DNA of 64,000 nt from Microbacterium sp. (lineage in GTDB: Bacteria > Actinomycetota > Actinomycetes > Actinomycetales > Microbacteriaceae), in NCBI RefSeq assembly GCF_031178445.1, contig NZ_JAPSIY010000009.1, forward strand, positions 62,001 to 126,000. Direction: 5' to 3'. A program made the position numbers and the translations under genes. Under the pieces are notes generated by a model. It saw only the letters and a list, made by a program, of their open reading frames with translations. It was not told the DNA's origin and ran no database searches. This document shows positions 8,984-18,950 of the stretch, one piece after another. Positions within the stretch are counted from its first letter, which is position 1, and every line of letters begins with the position of its first letter.

Positions 8984-9613
8984 ATGGCAAGACCCAAGAG
9001 ACAGGACGCAAGGCGCGCCGATCTCGTCGAGGCGGCGCTGACGGCCGTCTCCGAACGCGGGCTGCGCTCGATCTCCCTGACGGATGTGGCACACCGTGCG
9101 GGACTGACCCGCGGCGCGATCCTGTACTACTACTCCGACCTCGACGAACTGCTGGTCGAGGCGCATCGCGCGGGCGTGGAGCGGTTCTGCGACGCCCGCG
9201 ACGATCGGATCGCCGGTCTCGACGACCCGCGTGACCAGCTTGCCGTGGCCATTCGCGCAGGACTTCCGGACGGCCCGGACGACGCGCTCATGCGGCTGCT
9301 GTACGAGTTCGACATCCTCGCCGGCAGCTCCGCCCTGCACGACGAGCTGGTCGAGACGATGTACCGCCGCCAGCTCGCCACCTACACCGGCGTCCTGCAG
9401 CGCGGACTCGACCGCGGTCTCTTCTCGCCCCAGCTCGATCTGCCCACTTTCGCCATGACTCTCGTCGCCCTCGAGGACTCCTACGGGCTGCACATCGTCG
9501 GCGGAAACTCCCTGATCACCGTGGCGGATGCGGAATCCGCGATGCGCAGGGTCAGTGAGCGACTGGGGGCGCCGGCGACGGAAGACCACGGGACCGAACA
9601 TCGAGGAGCGTGA
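8984..9613 (+). CDS. TetR/AcrR family transcriptional regulator
   Basis: This 209-residue regulator has a TetR N-terminal helix-turn-helix at about residues 25-58 (SLTDVAHRAGLTRGAILYYYSDLDELL), and a C-terminal ligand domain. It is divergent from the amidohydrolase/APC permease operon and most likely represses it by binding the palindrome at 8924-8941. An AAGGA is only 1-2 nt from the ATG, too close for a normal ribosome site, so the message is probably leaderless or nearly so. The ligand is probably the transported compound or its product; this is inferred. Confidence 0.9.
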   Translation: MARPKRQDARRADLVEAALTAVSERGLRSISLTDVAHRAGLTRGAILYYYSDLDELLVEAHRAGVERFCDARDDRIAGLDDPRDQLAVAIRAGLPDGPDDALMRLLYEFDILAGSSALHDELVETMYRRQLATYTGVLQRGLDRGLFSPQLDLPTFAMTLVALEDSYGLHIVGGNSLITVADAESAMRRVSERLGAPATEDHGTEHRGA

Positions 9614-9626
9614 GTACGCTGAGGGT

Positions 9627-10169
9627 GTGAACGCAGATCCGGATGACGACGCCCTGAGCTGGGACGGCGACGAGGGTGCTCGGCGTGCTTCCCCTCCTGA
9701 GGGCTGGAAAGCCGTCGGCAGGGGCAGCGAGCACGTCGGCGACATCGACCGTGATTCCCCAGGCGCCGCGTCGGAGGGCGCCGCGGACGCAGGCGCGGCG
9801 TCGCCCCCGACGCACTCGGAGGAGCGCGCACGGCCTGCGGACGAGACCGCGTCGTCGCCGGATGAACGGTCCGGGCTCAGCAGCGCCGCCCTCCTCGCCC
9901 TGGGAGTCCTGGGCGGGGTGTATCTGCTCTACACCGTCGGCTGGATCGTCGGCGGACTGCGCCTGAAGGCACTCGCGCCGCTCATCGTCAGCGAGGCGAT
10001 GTACGTCCCGTGGTTCGTGCTGGCCGTCGGAGCGCCGGCGCTGTGGTTCCTCACCACCTGGGTATGCACACGGCGGAGCGCCACCTGGGTGCGGATGGCC
10101 CTTCTCGCCGCCGGAGCGGTGCTGCTCGTGCCGTGGCCCTTCGTGACGATGGGAGCGCTGGGCGCATGA
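9627..10169 (+). CDS. Membrane protein with a disordered acidic N-terminus
   Basis: The start is taken as GTG at 9627, just after a GAGG. The 180-residue product has about 90 residues rich in D, E, S, A and P, then three hydrophobic segments (near residues 92-112, 122-142 and 153-172). The family was not recognised. The stop overlaps the next start (ATGA), so the two small membrane proteins are made together and may form a complex. An upstream in-frame ATG at 9528 would overlap the TetR gene and gives an atypical N-terminus. Confidence 0.75.
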   Translation: MNADPDDDALSWDGDEGARRASPPEGWKAVGRGSEHVGDIDRDSPGAASEGAADAGAASPPTHSEERARPADETASSPDERSGLSSAALLALGVLGGVYLLYTVGWIVGGLRLKALAPLIVSEAMYVPWFVLAVGAPALWFLTTWVCTRRSATWVRMALLAAGAVLLVPWPFVTMGALGA

Positions 10170-10492
10170 CCGAGACGACTGACACTCCCCGCTGGCTGTC
10201 GGCCACCGTGCTCGGCGCCGCAGGGCTGTTCTACGCGTATGCGGTGTGGAACGCCGTGGCGCAGCTGATCACACTGGCACAGGAGGGACTGAGCGGAACC
10301 GGCTGGGCCACGATGCTCTTCGCCGTGCTGTTCCCCGTGCTGGTGTTCGTGCTCGCCTTCGCGTTCGGCCGCAGGCGCGGGGGAGGAGAGCAGGCGCTCA
10401 TCCTGCTCGCGGGTCTTGGCGTGGTGGCGGCGTTCAGCCTGAGCCTCGTCGGCTACACCGTGCTCAACTGGGACCTTCTCGTCGTCGGCTGA
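10166..10492 (+). CDS. Small membrane protein
   Basis: This 108-residue protein has three hydrophobic segments (about residues 11-32, 46-67 and 77-105) and a short RRRGGG loop. It starts at an ATG that overlaps the previous stop. No family is recognised. Its coupling to the preceding membrane protein and its position before serA are the only functional hints. Confidence 0.78.
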   Translation: MTETTDTPRWLSATVLGAAGLFYAYAVWNAVAQLITLAQEGLSGTGWATMLFAVLFPVLVFVLAFAFGRRRGGGEQALILLAGLGVVAAFSLSLVGYTVLNWDLLVVG

Positions 10493-10634
10493 GCCATCGA
10501 GTTCCCGAGGCGCGTTGCGTCGCGTCACACGGTCGGGGCTGCGGTCGCCGCTGAGGTAAAGTGTGTCCCGATCGCGCCCCGACGGCGTGCGGCGCATCGG
10601 CTATCCCATCCGCGTGCTGCCCCGAAGGATTCCT

Positions 10635-12251
10635 GTGCCGAACCAGCCTGCCAAGCCCGTCGTTCTCCTCGCCGAGGTGCTCTCACCCGCCACGATCGAG
10701 GCTCTGGGCCCCGACTTCGACGTCCGTGAGGTCGACGGCACCGACCGTGCGGCCCTCTTCGCAGCCCTCGCTGATGCCGATGCCGTGCTCGTGCGCTCCG
10801 CCACCCGCATCGACGCTGAGGCCCTCTCGCATGCGCCGCGTCTGAAGGTGGTGGCACGCGCGGGCGTCGGTCTCGACAACGTCGACATCAAAGCCGCGAC
10901 TGCTGCAGGAGTCATGGTGGTGAACGCCCCCACCTCGAACATCGTCTCGGCCGCGGAGCTCACCGTCGGCCACATCCTCAGCCTCGCCCGCCGCATCCCG
11001 GCAGCGCACGCGTCGCTGTCGGCCGGAGCATGGAAGCGCAGTTCGTTCACCGGCGCCGAGTTGTTCGAGAAGACCGTCGGCATCGTGGGCCTGGGACGCA
11101 TCGGCGCGCTCGTCGCCGCGCGTCTGAATGCCTTCGACATGCGCGTCGTCGCATACGACCCCTATGTCACCAGCGCACGAGCTCAGCAGCTGGGCGTGCA
11201 GCTGCTCTCGCTGGAGGAGCTGGTCGCCGAGGCGGACTTCCTCACGATCCACATGCCGAAGACCCCCGAGACCACCGGCATGATCGGCGCCGAGCAGTTC
11301 AAGGCCATGAAGCCGACGGCGTACGTGGTCAACGTCGCTCGCGGAGGGCTGATCGACGAGGAGGCGCTGCACGAAGCACTCGTCGGCGGCGAGATCGCCG
11401 GTGCCGGGCTCGACGTGTTCACGTCCGAGCCGCCCGCCGAGGGCGGAACCGCCCGCGCCCTGCTCGACCTCCCGAACGTCGTCGTGACCCCGCACCTGGG
11501 AGCGAGCACCGAGGAGGCGCAGGAGAAGGCGGGTGTCTCGGTCGCGCGCTCCGTACGCCTGGCGCTCGGCGGCGATCTGGTTCCGGATGCCGTCAACGTC
11601 GCCGGCGGCGCCATCGACCCCTACGTGCGCCCGGGGATCCCGCTGGTCGAGAAACTCGGCCAGATCTTCTCCGCGCTCGCGCAGGCGCCGCTCACCAGCC
11701 TCGATGTCGAGGTGCATGGCGAGCTGAACGAGTACGACGTGAGCGTGCTGCGCCTGGCGGCTCTCAAGGGCGTGTTCACCAACATCGTCAGTGAGACGGT
11801 CTCGTACGTGAACGCGCCCCTGCTCGCAGAGCAGCGCGGGATCGCCGTGCGGCTGCTGCAGGACGAGGTGAGCGAGGAGTACCGCAACGTCATCACCCTG
11901 CGCGGTGCTCTCTCGGACGGCTCTCAGCTCTCCGTGTCCGGGACTCTCACCGGTCCGAAGCAGATCGAGAAACTCGTCGGCATCAACGAGCATGCCGTCG
12001 AGCTGCCTCTCGAGAAGCACCACGTCGTGATGCTGTACACCGACCGTCCCGGGATCGTGGCGGTGTACGGCCAGAAGTTCGGCGAGGCCGGCATCAACAT
12101 CGCCGGTATGCAGATCGCGCGGCAGGCGGCTGGGGCTCAGGCGCTCAGCGTGCTGACGCTCGACTCGCCGGTGTCGGAGGAGCTGCTCGCCGACGTCAGC
12201 GAGGCCATCGACGCCGACCTGTTCCGCCAGATCGAGATCACCGAGGTCTGA
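10635..12251 (+). CDS. serA: D-3-phosphoglycerate dehydrogenase
   Basis: It oxidises 3-phosphoglycerate to 3-phosphohydroxypyruvate, the first step of serine synthesis. With the GTG at 10635 (GAAGGA 5 nt upstream) the protein has 538 residues: catalytic and NAD domains to about 310 (GLGRIGALVAARL near 150, HLGASTEEAQEKAG near 285), an intervening ASB-type domain, and a C-terminal ACT domain from about 460. This is the long type-1 form typical of actinobacteria, where the ACT domain binds serine for feedback control. A -10-like TAAAGT is at 10557-10562. A 15-bp hairpin terminator follows the stop. Confidence 0.96.
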   Translation: MPNQPAKPVVLLAEVLSPATIEALGPDFDVREVDGTDRAALFAALADADAVLVRSATRIDAEALSHAPRLKVVARAGVGLDNVDIKAATAAGVMVVNAPTSNIVSAAELTVGHILSLARRIPAAHASLSAGAWKRSSFTGAELFEKTVGIVGLGRIGALVAARLNAFDMRVVAYDPYVTSARAQQLGVQLLSLEELVAEADFLTIHMPKTPETTGMIGAEQFKAMKPTAYVVNVARGGLIDEEALHEALVGGEIAGAGLDVFTSEPPAEGGTARALLDLPNVVVTPHLGASTEEAQEKAGVSVARSVRLALGGDLVPDAVNVAGGAIDPYVRPGIPLVEKLGQIFSALAQAPLTSLDVEVHGELNEYDVSVLRLAALKGVFTNIVSETVSYVNAPLLAEQRGIAVRLLQDEVSEEYRNVITLRGALSDGSQLSVSGTLTGPKQIEKLVGINEHAVELPLEKHHVVMLYTDRPGIVAVYGQKFGEAGINIAGMQIARQAAGAQALSVLTLDSPVSEELLADVSEAIDADLFRQIEITEV

Positions 12252-12258
12252 GCGGCCG

Positions 12259-12852
12259 TCAAGCTTCCGACGACGCGGGCTCCGAACCCTTCGGAGCCCG
12301 CGTCATCTGCGTCACGAGACGGATGAGACGCTCCAAGCCCTCGCCGGTCGGCACGAACCCGTCGGCGCCGTGAGGGTCCGCGGGATCGAACGCGAGCGAG
12401 TTGTTGAAGTACAGGCCGTCGCTCAGCAGCATGACGAGGTCGAGGGCCGCTTCGTCGCGCACGTGCGGCCGGATCGCATCGGCCCACCGTCGACGCACCT
12501 CGCGCAGCCCCGCCGCAGCGATGACGGAGCCACCCTGGGCGAGCCGAGTGGTCGCGATCAGAGCGCGGTCGAGTGCGTCGTCCTCCATGACCGAGGTGCG
12601 CACGTAGTAGGCGACGGGTCCTTCCGAGTCGGCCTTCATGCGAAGCAGGTCGTCGTCCGTCAGCGCCTCGAGCCTGGCCACGAGCCCTGCGGCGAGCTCG
12701 TCCTTCGACGCGAAGTGGTACAGGAGTCCGCCTTTCGATACACCGGCGGTCCTGGCCACGGCGTCGAGCGTCGCCGCTCGACCGCCCTCGTCTATCAGGA
12801 TCGACTCATATGCATCCATCACACGCTCGCGTGCCAGGGGAGGGCGGGGCAT
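12259..12852 (-). CDS. TetR family regulator of the adjacent MFS exporter
   Basis: This 197-residue protein has a helix-turn-helix near residues 25-58 (LDAVARTAGVSKGGLLYHFASKDELAAGL), in the style of LmrA/QacR-like repressors. The ATG at 12852 has GAGGAG 7-8 nt upstream, so it is preferred over the longer frame at 12894. It is divergent from the MFS exporter, and the operator at 12918-12947 lies between them, which makes repression of the pump the natural role. The last residues are encoded by the serA terminator hairpin, so the C-terminal tail is probably dispensable. Confidence 0.9.
   Translation of the reverse strand: MPRPPLARERVMDAYESILIDEGGRAATLDAVARTAGVSKGGLLYHFASKDELAAGLVARLEALTDDDLLRMKADSEGPVAYYVRTSVMEDDALDRALIATTRLAQGGSVIAAAGLREVRRRWADAIRPHVRDEAALDLVMLLSDGLYFNNSLAFDPADPHGADGFVPTGEGLERLIRLVTQMTRAPKGSEPASSEA
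12272..12304. terminator. Terminator between serA and the convergent TetR gene
   Basis: A perfect 15-bp inverted repeat (GACGCGGGCTCCGAA and its complement) has a 3-nt CCC loop. It lies 20 nt after the serA stop and entirely within the last codons of the TetR gene on the other strand. Confidence 0.8.
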
Positions 12853-12917
12853 CGGCAGCTCCTCGGGTCGAAGGGCGGATGCGTATGAATGCACAGCATC
12901 CGATCAGGCATTCCTCT

Positions 12918-12947
12918 GTTACTGTACCAGCTGGACGGTTTAGTAAC
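12918..12947. promoter_or_regulatory. TetR-family operator for the MFS exporter
   Basis: This imperfect 30-bp dyad, GTTACT-nn-ACC-8 nt-GGT-nn-AGTAAC, is centred between 12932 and 12933. It ends 10 bases before the MFS start and would cover its promoter. The layout resembles sites of TetR proteins that control efflux pumps. Confidence 0.68.
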
Positions 12948-12957
12948 GGAGGAAAGC

Positions 12958-14496
12958 ATGCCTGCCACGGCATCCATCGACATCACGCGCACTGACGGCC
13001 CCCGCGCCGGAGGGCGGGGCTGGGCCGCGCTCGTCGTGCTGATGCTGCCTGTGCTGTTGGTCTCGGTCGACAACACCGTGCTCAGCTTCGCGCTGCCCGA
13101 GATCTCCCTCGCACTGGCACCCAGCGGCGCCGAGCAGCTGTGGATCATCGACGTCTATCCGCTCGTGCTCGCCGGGTTGCTGGTCACCATGGGAGCACTC
13201 GGGGATCGGTTCGGGCGGCGCCGGATGCTGCTCATCGGCGCCACCGGGTTCGCAGCGGTGTCGGCACTGGCCGCGTTCGCGCCCACCGCCGGTCTCCTGA
13301 TCGCCGCTCGCGCCCTGCTCGGCTTCTTCGGAGCCATGCTCATGCCGTCGACGCTGTCGCTGCTGCGCTCGATCTTCCAGAACCGGGACCAGCGGCGATT
13401 CGCGATCGCCGTCTGGGCCGCCGCGTTCTCCGCCGGTTCGGCCCTTGGCCCCATCGTCGGGGGTTTCCTGCTCGAGCACTTCGCCTGGGGCTCGGTGTTC
13501 CTGCTCGCCGTCCCGGTGCTGATCCCGCTGCTCGTGGGGGCGCCGCTGCTGGTCCCCGAGAGCCGCGATCCGAACCCCGGACGGATCGATCCTGTGAGCA
13601 TCCTGCTGTCGATGGCGGCGATGGTCCCCGTGGTCTTCGCGATCAAGGGCTTCGCCGTCGACGGCCCGACGGTAACGGCCGTGCTCAGTGCGCTGTTCGG
13701 TACCGGAATGGGCGTGCTGTTCGTGCGACGTCAGCTGCGCGCGCGGATCCCGATGCTCGACATGGCCCTCTTCCGCCGGGGCGCCTTCTCGGGGGCGATC
13801 CTGGTGAACCTGCTCAGCGTCGTCGCCCTGGTCGGGTTCCTCTACTTCGTCTCGCAGCACCTGCAGCTCGTGATCGGTCTCTCGCCGATGCTCGCGGGGT
13901 TCGCCCTGGTGCCCGGGATGCTCATGATGATCGTCTCCGGGCTCGCCGTCGTGCCGATCGCCCGCCGCGTCGCCCCGCACATCCTGGTGCCGTGTGCGCT
14001 GGTGTTCTCACTGATCGGCTACCTCCTGGTGGCGTTCGCCTCACAGGACCACGGCTTGCTGCCGCTGGTCGTCGCGTTCGTCGTACTCGGCATCGGCATC
14101 GGCGCCGCCGAGACCGTCTCCAACGAGCTGATCCTCTCCAGCGCACCGCCGGAGAAGGCCGGCGCCGCGAGCGCCGTATCCGAGACGGCCTACGAACTCG
14201 GAGCGGTGCTCGGCACCGCCATCCTCGGCGGTCTGATCACCGCCTTCTACCGCGGCGCGCTGGTGCTGCCCGACGGCGTCCCTGATGCCGCAGGCGCCGT
14301 CGCCCGCGAGACTCTCGCGGGGGCGTACGCGGCGGCACACGATCTGCCGGCGACGCTGGGCGCGAGTCTCTGGGAGGCGGCGGTGGTCGCCTTCGAATCG
14401 GGCGTCACCGTCACCTCGCTGATCGGCGCTCTGCTGGTGGTCGGTGCAGGCGTGATCGCCGCGCTCACGCTGCGACCGCGCGGTGCTCGTCGCTGA
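12958..14496 (+). CDS. MFS drug exporter, DHA2 (14-helix) type
   Basis: This 512-residue transporter has 14 predicted hydrophobic segments. It shows VDNTVLSFALPEI (the DHA2 motif D1 region) near residue 38, LGDRFGRRRMLLIG (motif A) near residue 82 and the GAMLMPSTLSLLRSIF segment near residue 135. The start is the ATG with GGAGGA 6 nt upstream, immediately after the operator. It is probably a multidrug or antiseptic antiporter induced when its TetR repressor binds a ligand. The substrate range is unknown. Confidence 0.92.
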   Translation: MPATASIDITRTDGPRAGGRGWAALVVLMLPVLLVSVDNTVLSFALPEISLALAPSGAEQLWIIDVYPLVLAGLLVTMGALGDRFGRRRMLLIGATGFAAVSALAAFAPTAGLLIAARALLGFFGAMLMPSTLSLLRSIFQNRDQRRFAIAVWAAAFSAGSALGPIVGGFLLEHFAWGSVFLLAVPVLIPLLVGAPLLVPESRDPNPGRIDPVSILLSMAAMVPVVFAIKGFAVDGPTVTAVLSALFGTGMGVLFVRRQLRARIPMLDMALFRRGAFSGAILVNLLSVVALVGFLYFVSQHLQLVIGLSPMLAGFALVPGMLMMIVSGLAVVPIARRVAPHILVPCALVFSLIGYLLVAFASQDHGLLPLVVAFVVLGIGIGAAETVSNELILSSAPPEKAGAASAVSETAYELGAVLGTAILGGLITAFYRGALVLPDGVPDAAGAVARETLAGAYAAAHDLPATLGASLWEAAVVAFESGVTVTSLIGALLVVGAGVIAALTLRPRGARR

Positions 14497-14601
14497 CGGG
14501 AGCGTGCGGGCCGTCGACACACGGAAGGGAGCCTCCTCGCGGCGCCGCTACGCTGGTGGAGAAGCGCCTGCGGCATCGTCGGCCCGGGCGAGAGGAGTGT
14601 C

Positions 14602-15651
14602 ATGTCGCGTGTCGTGAAGCTGGCCGTCATCCCGGGTGACGGGATCGGCCCCGAGGTCATCGCCCAGGCGGAGCGCGTGCTCGACACCGTCACCGCGGGC
14701 AGCGGCGTGAGCTTCGAGAAGACACCGTTCTCGCTCGGCGCGGGCCGCTTCCTCGAGACCGGCGACACCCTCACGGATGCCGACCTCGATGCGATCCGCG
14801 GACATGATGCCATCCTGCTCGGTGCGGTCGGTGGCACGCCGGGCGACCCCCGGCTCAGGGACGCGAACATCGAGCGGGGGCTGCTTCTCAAGCTGCGCTT
14901 CGAGCTCGATCACTATGTGAACCTGCGCCCGTCGAAGCTGTTCCCCGGCGCCTCCGGGCCCCTGGCCGACCCCGGAGAGATCGACTTCGTCGTCGTCCGC
15001 GAGGGCACCGAGGGACCTTACGTCGGCAACGGCGGCAGCATCCGCAAGGGCACCCCGCACGAGATCGCCAACGAGACGAGCGTCAACACCGCATTCGGCG
15101 TGGAGCGGGTCGTGCGCTACGCGTTCGCCCTCGCCGAACGCCGTCGTCGCAAGCTCACCCTCGTCCACAAGACCAACGTGCTGGTGCACGCGGGCGGCAT
15201 CTGGAAGCGGCTCGTCGACGAGGTGGCATCCGAGCATCCCGGCGTGGCCGTAGACTATCTGCACGTCGATGCGGCCACGATCTTCCTCGTGACAGACCCC
15301 TCTCGCTTCGATGTGATCGTCACCGACAACCTCTTCGGGGACATCCTCACGGATCTGGCCGGCGCCGTCACCGGTGGCATCGGCCTCGCCGCCTCGGGCA
15401 ACATCAACCCCGACGGCGCCTTCCCCTCGATGTTCGAGCCGGTGCACGGCTCGGCGCCCGACATCGCAGGGCTGCAGAAGGCGGATCCGACGGCGGCGAT
15501 CCTCTCCGTCGCCCTGCTGCTCGACCACCTCGGTCTGCATGACGAGGCGACGCGGGTCCAGCAGGCGGTCGAGCAGGACATCGCCTCCCGTGAGGGAGCC
15601 CGCAGCACGAGCCAGACCGGCGACGCCGTCATCGCCCTGCTGCAGGCGTAA
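14602..15651 (+). CDS. leuB: 3-isopropylmalate dehydrogenase
   Basis: This 349-residue enzyme oxidatively decarboxylates 3-isopropylmalate in leucine synthesis. Recognisable parts are [13 protein letters not shown] near residue 7, the [19 protein letters not shown] segment near residue 95, [14 protein letters not shown] near residue 133 and the metal-binding [10 protein letters not shown] near residue 243. GAGAGGAG precedes the ATG. The length equals the family norm. ilvE follows 47 bases later on the same strand, whereas leuCD are 27 kb away, as is usual in this lineage. Confidence 0.96.
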   Translation: MSRVVKLAVIPGDGIGPEVIAQAERVLDTVTAGSGVSFEKTPFSLGAGRFLETGDTLTDADLDAIRGHDAILLGAVGGTPGDPRLRDANIERGLLLKLRFELDHYVNLRPSKLFPGASGPLADPGEIDFVVVREGTEGPYVGNGGSIRKGTPHEIANETSVNTAFGVERVVRYAFALAERRRRKLTLVHKTNVLVHAGGIWKRLVDEVASEHPGVAVDYLHVDAATIFLVTDPSRFDVIVTDNLFGDILTDLAGAVTGGIGLAASGNINPDGAFPSMFEPVHGSAPDIAGLQKADPTAAILSVALLLDHLGLHDEATRVQQAVEQDIASREGARSTSQTGDAVIALLQA

Positions 15652-15698
15652 TCTGAAAGCACGCGCGCATCGCCGCCGCACCCGATCGAGGACACCAC

Positions 15699-16802
15699 AT
15701 GACCGACACCGCCACCACCAGTCCTGCCGCTGCGGAGCTCACCTTCGCCGTCACGAAGAACCTCGCCGCGAAGAGCGCGGCTCAGCGCGAGGAGATCCTG
15801 CAGAATCCCGGCTTCGGCACCAGCTTCACCGATCACATGGTCGACGTCTGCTGGTCGGAGAAGGGCGGATGGCACCGCCCTCGCGTGCAGCCTTACGGGC
15901 CGATCCCGCTCGATCCCGCGGCCGCGGTGCTGCACTACGGGCAGGAGATCTTCGAGGGCATCAAGGCCTACCGGCACGCCGACGGGTCGATCCATACGTT
16001 CCGTCCCGACCGCAACGCGGCGCGCCTGCAGAAGAGCGCACGGCGCCTCGCGCTCCCGGAGCTGCCCACCGCGTACTTCCTGCAGTCGCTGCGTGCGCTG
16101 ATCGCCGTGGACGGCGACTGGGTGCCGTCCGGCGCCGACCAGAGCCTCTACCTGCGGCCGTTCATGTTCGCCAAAGAGGCGTTCCTCGGTGTCCGCCCGG
16201 CGAAGAAGGTCGCCTTCTACGTCATCGCCAGCCCGGCGGGCGCGTACTTCACCGGCGGCATCAAGCCTGTGCGCATCTGGCTGAGCGAGAGCTACGCCAG
16301 GGCGGGCAAGGGTGGCACCGGTGCGGCCAAGACCGGCGGCAACTACGCCTCCAGCCTTCTGCCGCAGTCCGAAGCCTATGAGAAGGGCTGCGATCAGGTC
16401 GTCTTCCTCGATGCCGATCGCAACGTCGAGGAGCTCGGCGGCATGAACGTCGTGTTCGTCTTCAAGGACGGCCGCGTCGTCACCCCGGAGTCCGATTCGA
16501 TCCTCGAGGGCATCACCCGCGACTCGCTGCTGCAGCTGGCCGAGGATCGCGGACTGACCGTCGAGCGTCGAGCCGTCTCCCTCGAGGAGTGGCGCCAGGG
16601 CGTCGCCTCGGGCGACATCGTGGAGGTCTTCGCGTGCGGCACGGCCGCCGTGGTGACGCCGATCGGCGCGCTGGTCTCGGAGGACTTCGAGGACGAGCAG
16701 CCCCTCGGCGACCTGGCCCTGTCGCTGCGCGAGGAGCTGACCGACATCCAGTACGGACGCCGCGAGGACAAGCACGGCTGGCTCGTGCGCCTGGACTCCT
16801 GA
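15699..16802 (+). CDS. ilvE: Branched-chain amino acid aminotransferase
   Basis: This 367-residue PLP enzyme interconverts leucine, isoleucine and valine with their 2-oxo acids. The fold-type IV family signature is clear in [19 protein letters not shown] near residue 80, the region around the Schiff-base Lys in [13 protein letters not shown] near residue 208, and [12 protein letters not shown] near residue 245. GAGGA precedes the ATG. It follows leuB closely and is probably co-transcribed with it. Confidence 0.96.
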   Translation: MTDTATTSPAAAELTFAVTKNLAAKSAAQREEILQNPGFGTSFTDHMVDVCWSEKGGWHRPRVQPYGPIPLDPAAAVLHYGQEIFEGIKAYRHADGSIHTFRPDRNAARLQKSARRLALPELPTAYFLQSLRALIAVDGDWVPSGADQSLYLRPFMFAKEAFLGVRPAKKVAFYVIASPAGAYFTGGIKPVRIWLSESYARAGKGGTGAAKTGGNYASSLLPQSEAYEKGCDQVVFLDADRNVEELGGMNVVFVFKDGRVVTPESDSILEGITRDSLLQLAEDRGLTVERRAVSLEEWRQGVASGDIVEVFACGTAAVVTPIGALVSEDFEDEQPLGDLALSLREELTDIQYGRREDKHGWLVRLDS

Positions 16803-16917
16803 CCCCTTCTCTTCGCGCCGGCACCCCTGGTCCTCGTCCACACCGCCGCGCGTGGGCGTCGGCACCCGGGGTGTCGGCGGCAGATGCGCTGTCGGCACGA
16901 GTGGCTAGGCTGGTGGG

Positions 16918-17694
16918 GTGAAGATCGCGCGATTCAGCCACAAGGACGGCATCCGGTACGGAATCCTCGACGAGGACGAGCTGGTCGTGCTCGACGGCGA
17001 CCCCCTGTTCGCCGGGTACCAGCCGACGGGCGAGCGCGTCCCCGTGGCGGACGCCGCCCTTCTCGCTCCGGTCATCCCCCGATCCAAGGTGGTCTGCGTC
17101 GGACGCAACTACCACGACCACGCCGCGGAGTTCGGCAACGTCGCCCCCGAAGAGCCGCTGCTCTTCCTCAAGCCGAACACCGCCGTGATCGGCACCGGCG
17201 ACGCGATCGTGCGGCCGACGATCTCGGAGCGCACCGAGTTCGAGGGCGAGCTCGTCGCCGTCATCGGCCGGATCGCCAAGAACGTACGCGCGGGCGACGC
17301 CCTCGACCACGTGTTCGGCTACACGGTCGGCAACGACGTCACGGCCCGTGACCTGCAGCGCAAGGACGGACAGTGGACCCGCGGTAAGGGATTCGACACG
17401 TTCTGCCCACTGGGCCCCGTGATCGAGACGGAGTTCGACCCCGGCGCTGCGCGCATCGAGACCCGCGTGAACGGCGAAGTGCGCCAGCAGGCGCCGCTCA
17501 CCGACATGATCCATTCCGTCGCCGACATCATCGCCTACGCCTCGGCCGTCTTCACGCTGCTGCCCGGTGACGTCGTCATGACGGGAACGCCGGCCGGAGT
17601 GGGCGCGGTCGTCGCCGGGGACGAGATCGAGGTCGAGGTCACCGGCATCGGCACCCTGCGCAACCCGGTGCGCGACGCCGCGCCCGCCTCGTGA
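16918..17694 (+). CDS. Fumarylacetoacetate hydrolase family protein
   Basis: This 258-residue FAH-superfamily protein has VCVGRNYHDHAAEFG near residue 58, metal ligands in the ERTEFEGELVAVIG block near residue 104, and YTVGNDVTARDLQRKDGQWTRGKGFDTFCPLGP near residues 136-168. Such enzymes hydrolyse acylpyruvates or decarboxylate or hydrate 2-oxo acids. The GTG start lies 6 nt after a -10 box TAGGCT at 16906-16911, so the mRNA appears leaderless. Its stop overlaps the start of the next gene (GTGA). Confidence 0.92.
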   Translation: MKIARFSHKDGIRYGILDEDELVVLDGDPLFAGYQPTGERVPVADAALLAPVIPRSKVVCVGRNYHDHAAEFGNVAPEEPLLFLKPNTAVIGTGDAIVRPTISERTEFEGELVAVIGRIAKNVRAGDALDHVFGYTVGNDVTARDLQRKDGQWTRGKGFDTFCPLGPVIETEFDPGAARIETRVNGEVRQQAPLTDMIHSVADIIAYASAVFTLLPGDVVMTGTPAGVGAVVAGDEIEVEVTGIGTLRNPVRDAAPAS

Positions 17695-18950
17695 CCACTC
17701 TCACCGCCGACGCCGTCGGCGCCCTGCAGCGCCGCACGGTGCTGGTGCTGTCGCTCGGTCAGGTCCTCGGCGGCATAGCCTTCGGCGCGACAGTGTCGCT
17801 CGGGGCCCTGCTGGCTGCCGATCTCTCCGGCGACGACGCGCTGTCGGGCCTCGCGACGGCATCCGTCACGCTCGGCGCGGCTGCGTTCGCCATCCCGCTC
17901 GCCAGGTTCGCCGCGCGCCGCGGGCGGCGACTCTCGCTGACCGCTGGCAACCTGTTCGCCCTCATCGGCGTGGCGACCGTGATCGCCGCCGCGGCGCTGC
18001 GGGCGTTCCCGCTTCTGCTGGTGGGCATCGTCATGATCGGCATGGGCAACGCCGGGAACCTGCAGTCGCGATTCGCGGCCACCGACCTGGCGGCACCCGA
18101 GCATCGCGGTCGCGATCTGTCGATCGTGGTGTGGTCGACGACCATCGGCGGCGTCACGGGCCCGCTGCTGCTCACCCCCGGCGAAGCCCTCGGGCACGCT
18201 ATCGGGATGCCGCCGCTGACCGGGTCGTACCTGTTCTCGCTCGTCGCTCAGATGGCGGCGCTGGTGCTCTACCTCGTCGCGCTGAGACCGGATCCACTGC
18301 TCACCGCGATCCGCCTCGCTGCGACCCCGTCGGTCCACTCACCTCTCGGGGCGAGCCATGACCGCCCGAGGTCGGCACGCTACGCGATCTTCGCCGTCTC
18401 CGGTTCTCATGCCGTGATGGCGTCGGTCATGGCCATGACGCCGGTTCACCTCTCGCACATGGCGCACGGCGCCCACGGCACCGCCGCCACGAGCACCGAT
18501 GTGACGCTGCTGGTCGGCGTGACGATCGCGCTGCACGTCGCCGGTATGTACGGCCTGTCGCCCGTGTTCGGGATCCTCACCGATCGGTGGGGACGGATCC
18601 GAGTCGTTCTGCTCGGGCAGGCGATGCTGGCCGCTTCGCTGCTGTTCGCGATCTTCGCCGGCGAGCACGCCGCAGGCGTCATGGTCGCCCTGATCCTGCT
18701 CGGTCTCGGCTGGAGCGCGGCGACCGTCGCCGGGGCCGCGCTGCTGACCGAGTCGTCGACCGTGGCGATGCGCCCGCGCCGGCAGGGCATCAGCGACTCG
18801 CTCATGAGCCTCACCGCAGCGGCCGGCGCGGCGGGCGCCGGTCTGGTGCTCAGCGCGTTCGGTTACGGCGGGCTGGGTGCGGTGGCGCTGGTCATCGTCC
18901 TCGCGATCACGCTGCTCTCGCCGTTCGGGCGCATCAGGGAAGGTGCATGA
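17691..18950 (+). CDS. MFS transporter
   Basis: This 419-residue protein has 12 hydrophobic segments. It starts at a GTG overlapping the FAH stop and ends overlapping the methyltransferase start, so the three are tightly coupled. The loop RFAARRGRRLS near residue 70 is a motif-A-like turn, and the central loop contains ILTDRWGRIRVVLLGQ near residue 297, the second motif A. The substrate is unknown; an exporter or an uptake system for an aromatic or oxo acid are both possible. Confidence 0.88.
   Translation: MTTLTADAVGALQRRTVLVLSLGQVLGGIAFGATVSLGALLAADLSGDDALSGLATASVTLGAAAFAIPLARFAARRGRRLSLTAGNLFALIGVATVIAAAALRAFPLLLVGIVMIGMGNAGNLQSRFAATDLAAPEHRGRDLSIVVWSTTIGGVTGPLLLTPGEALGHAIGMPPLTGSYLFSLVAQMAALVLYLVALRPDPLLTAIRLAATPSVHSPLGASHDRPRSARYAIFAVSGSHAVMASVMAMTPVHLSHMAHGAHGTAATSTDVTLLVGVTIALHVAGMYGLSPVFGILTDRWGRIRVVLLGQAMLAASLLFAIFAGEHAAGVMVALILLGLGWSAATVAGAALLTESSTVAMRPRRQGISDSLMSLTAAAGAAGAGLVLSAFGYGGLGAVALVIVLAITLLSPFGRIREGA

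Noticed and set aside
7302..9041. A 579-codon open frame antisense to the amidohydrolase
   Set aside because: It shows no recognisable domain and the opposite strand encodes a complete YtcJ-like enzyme.
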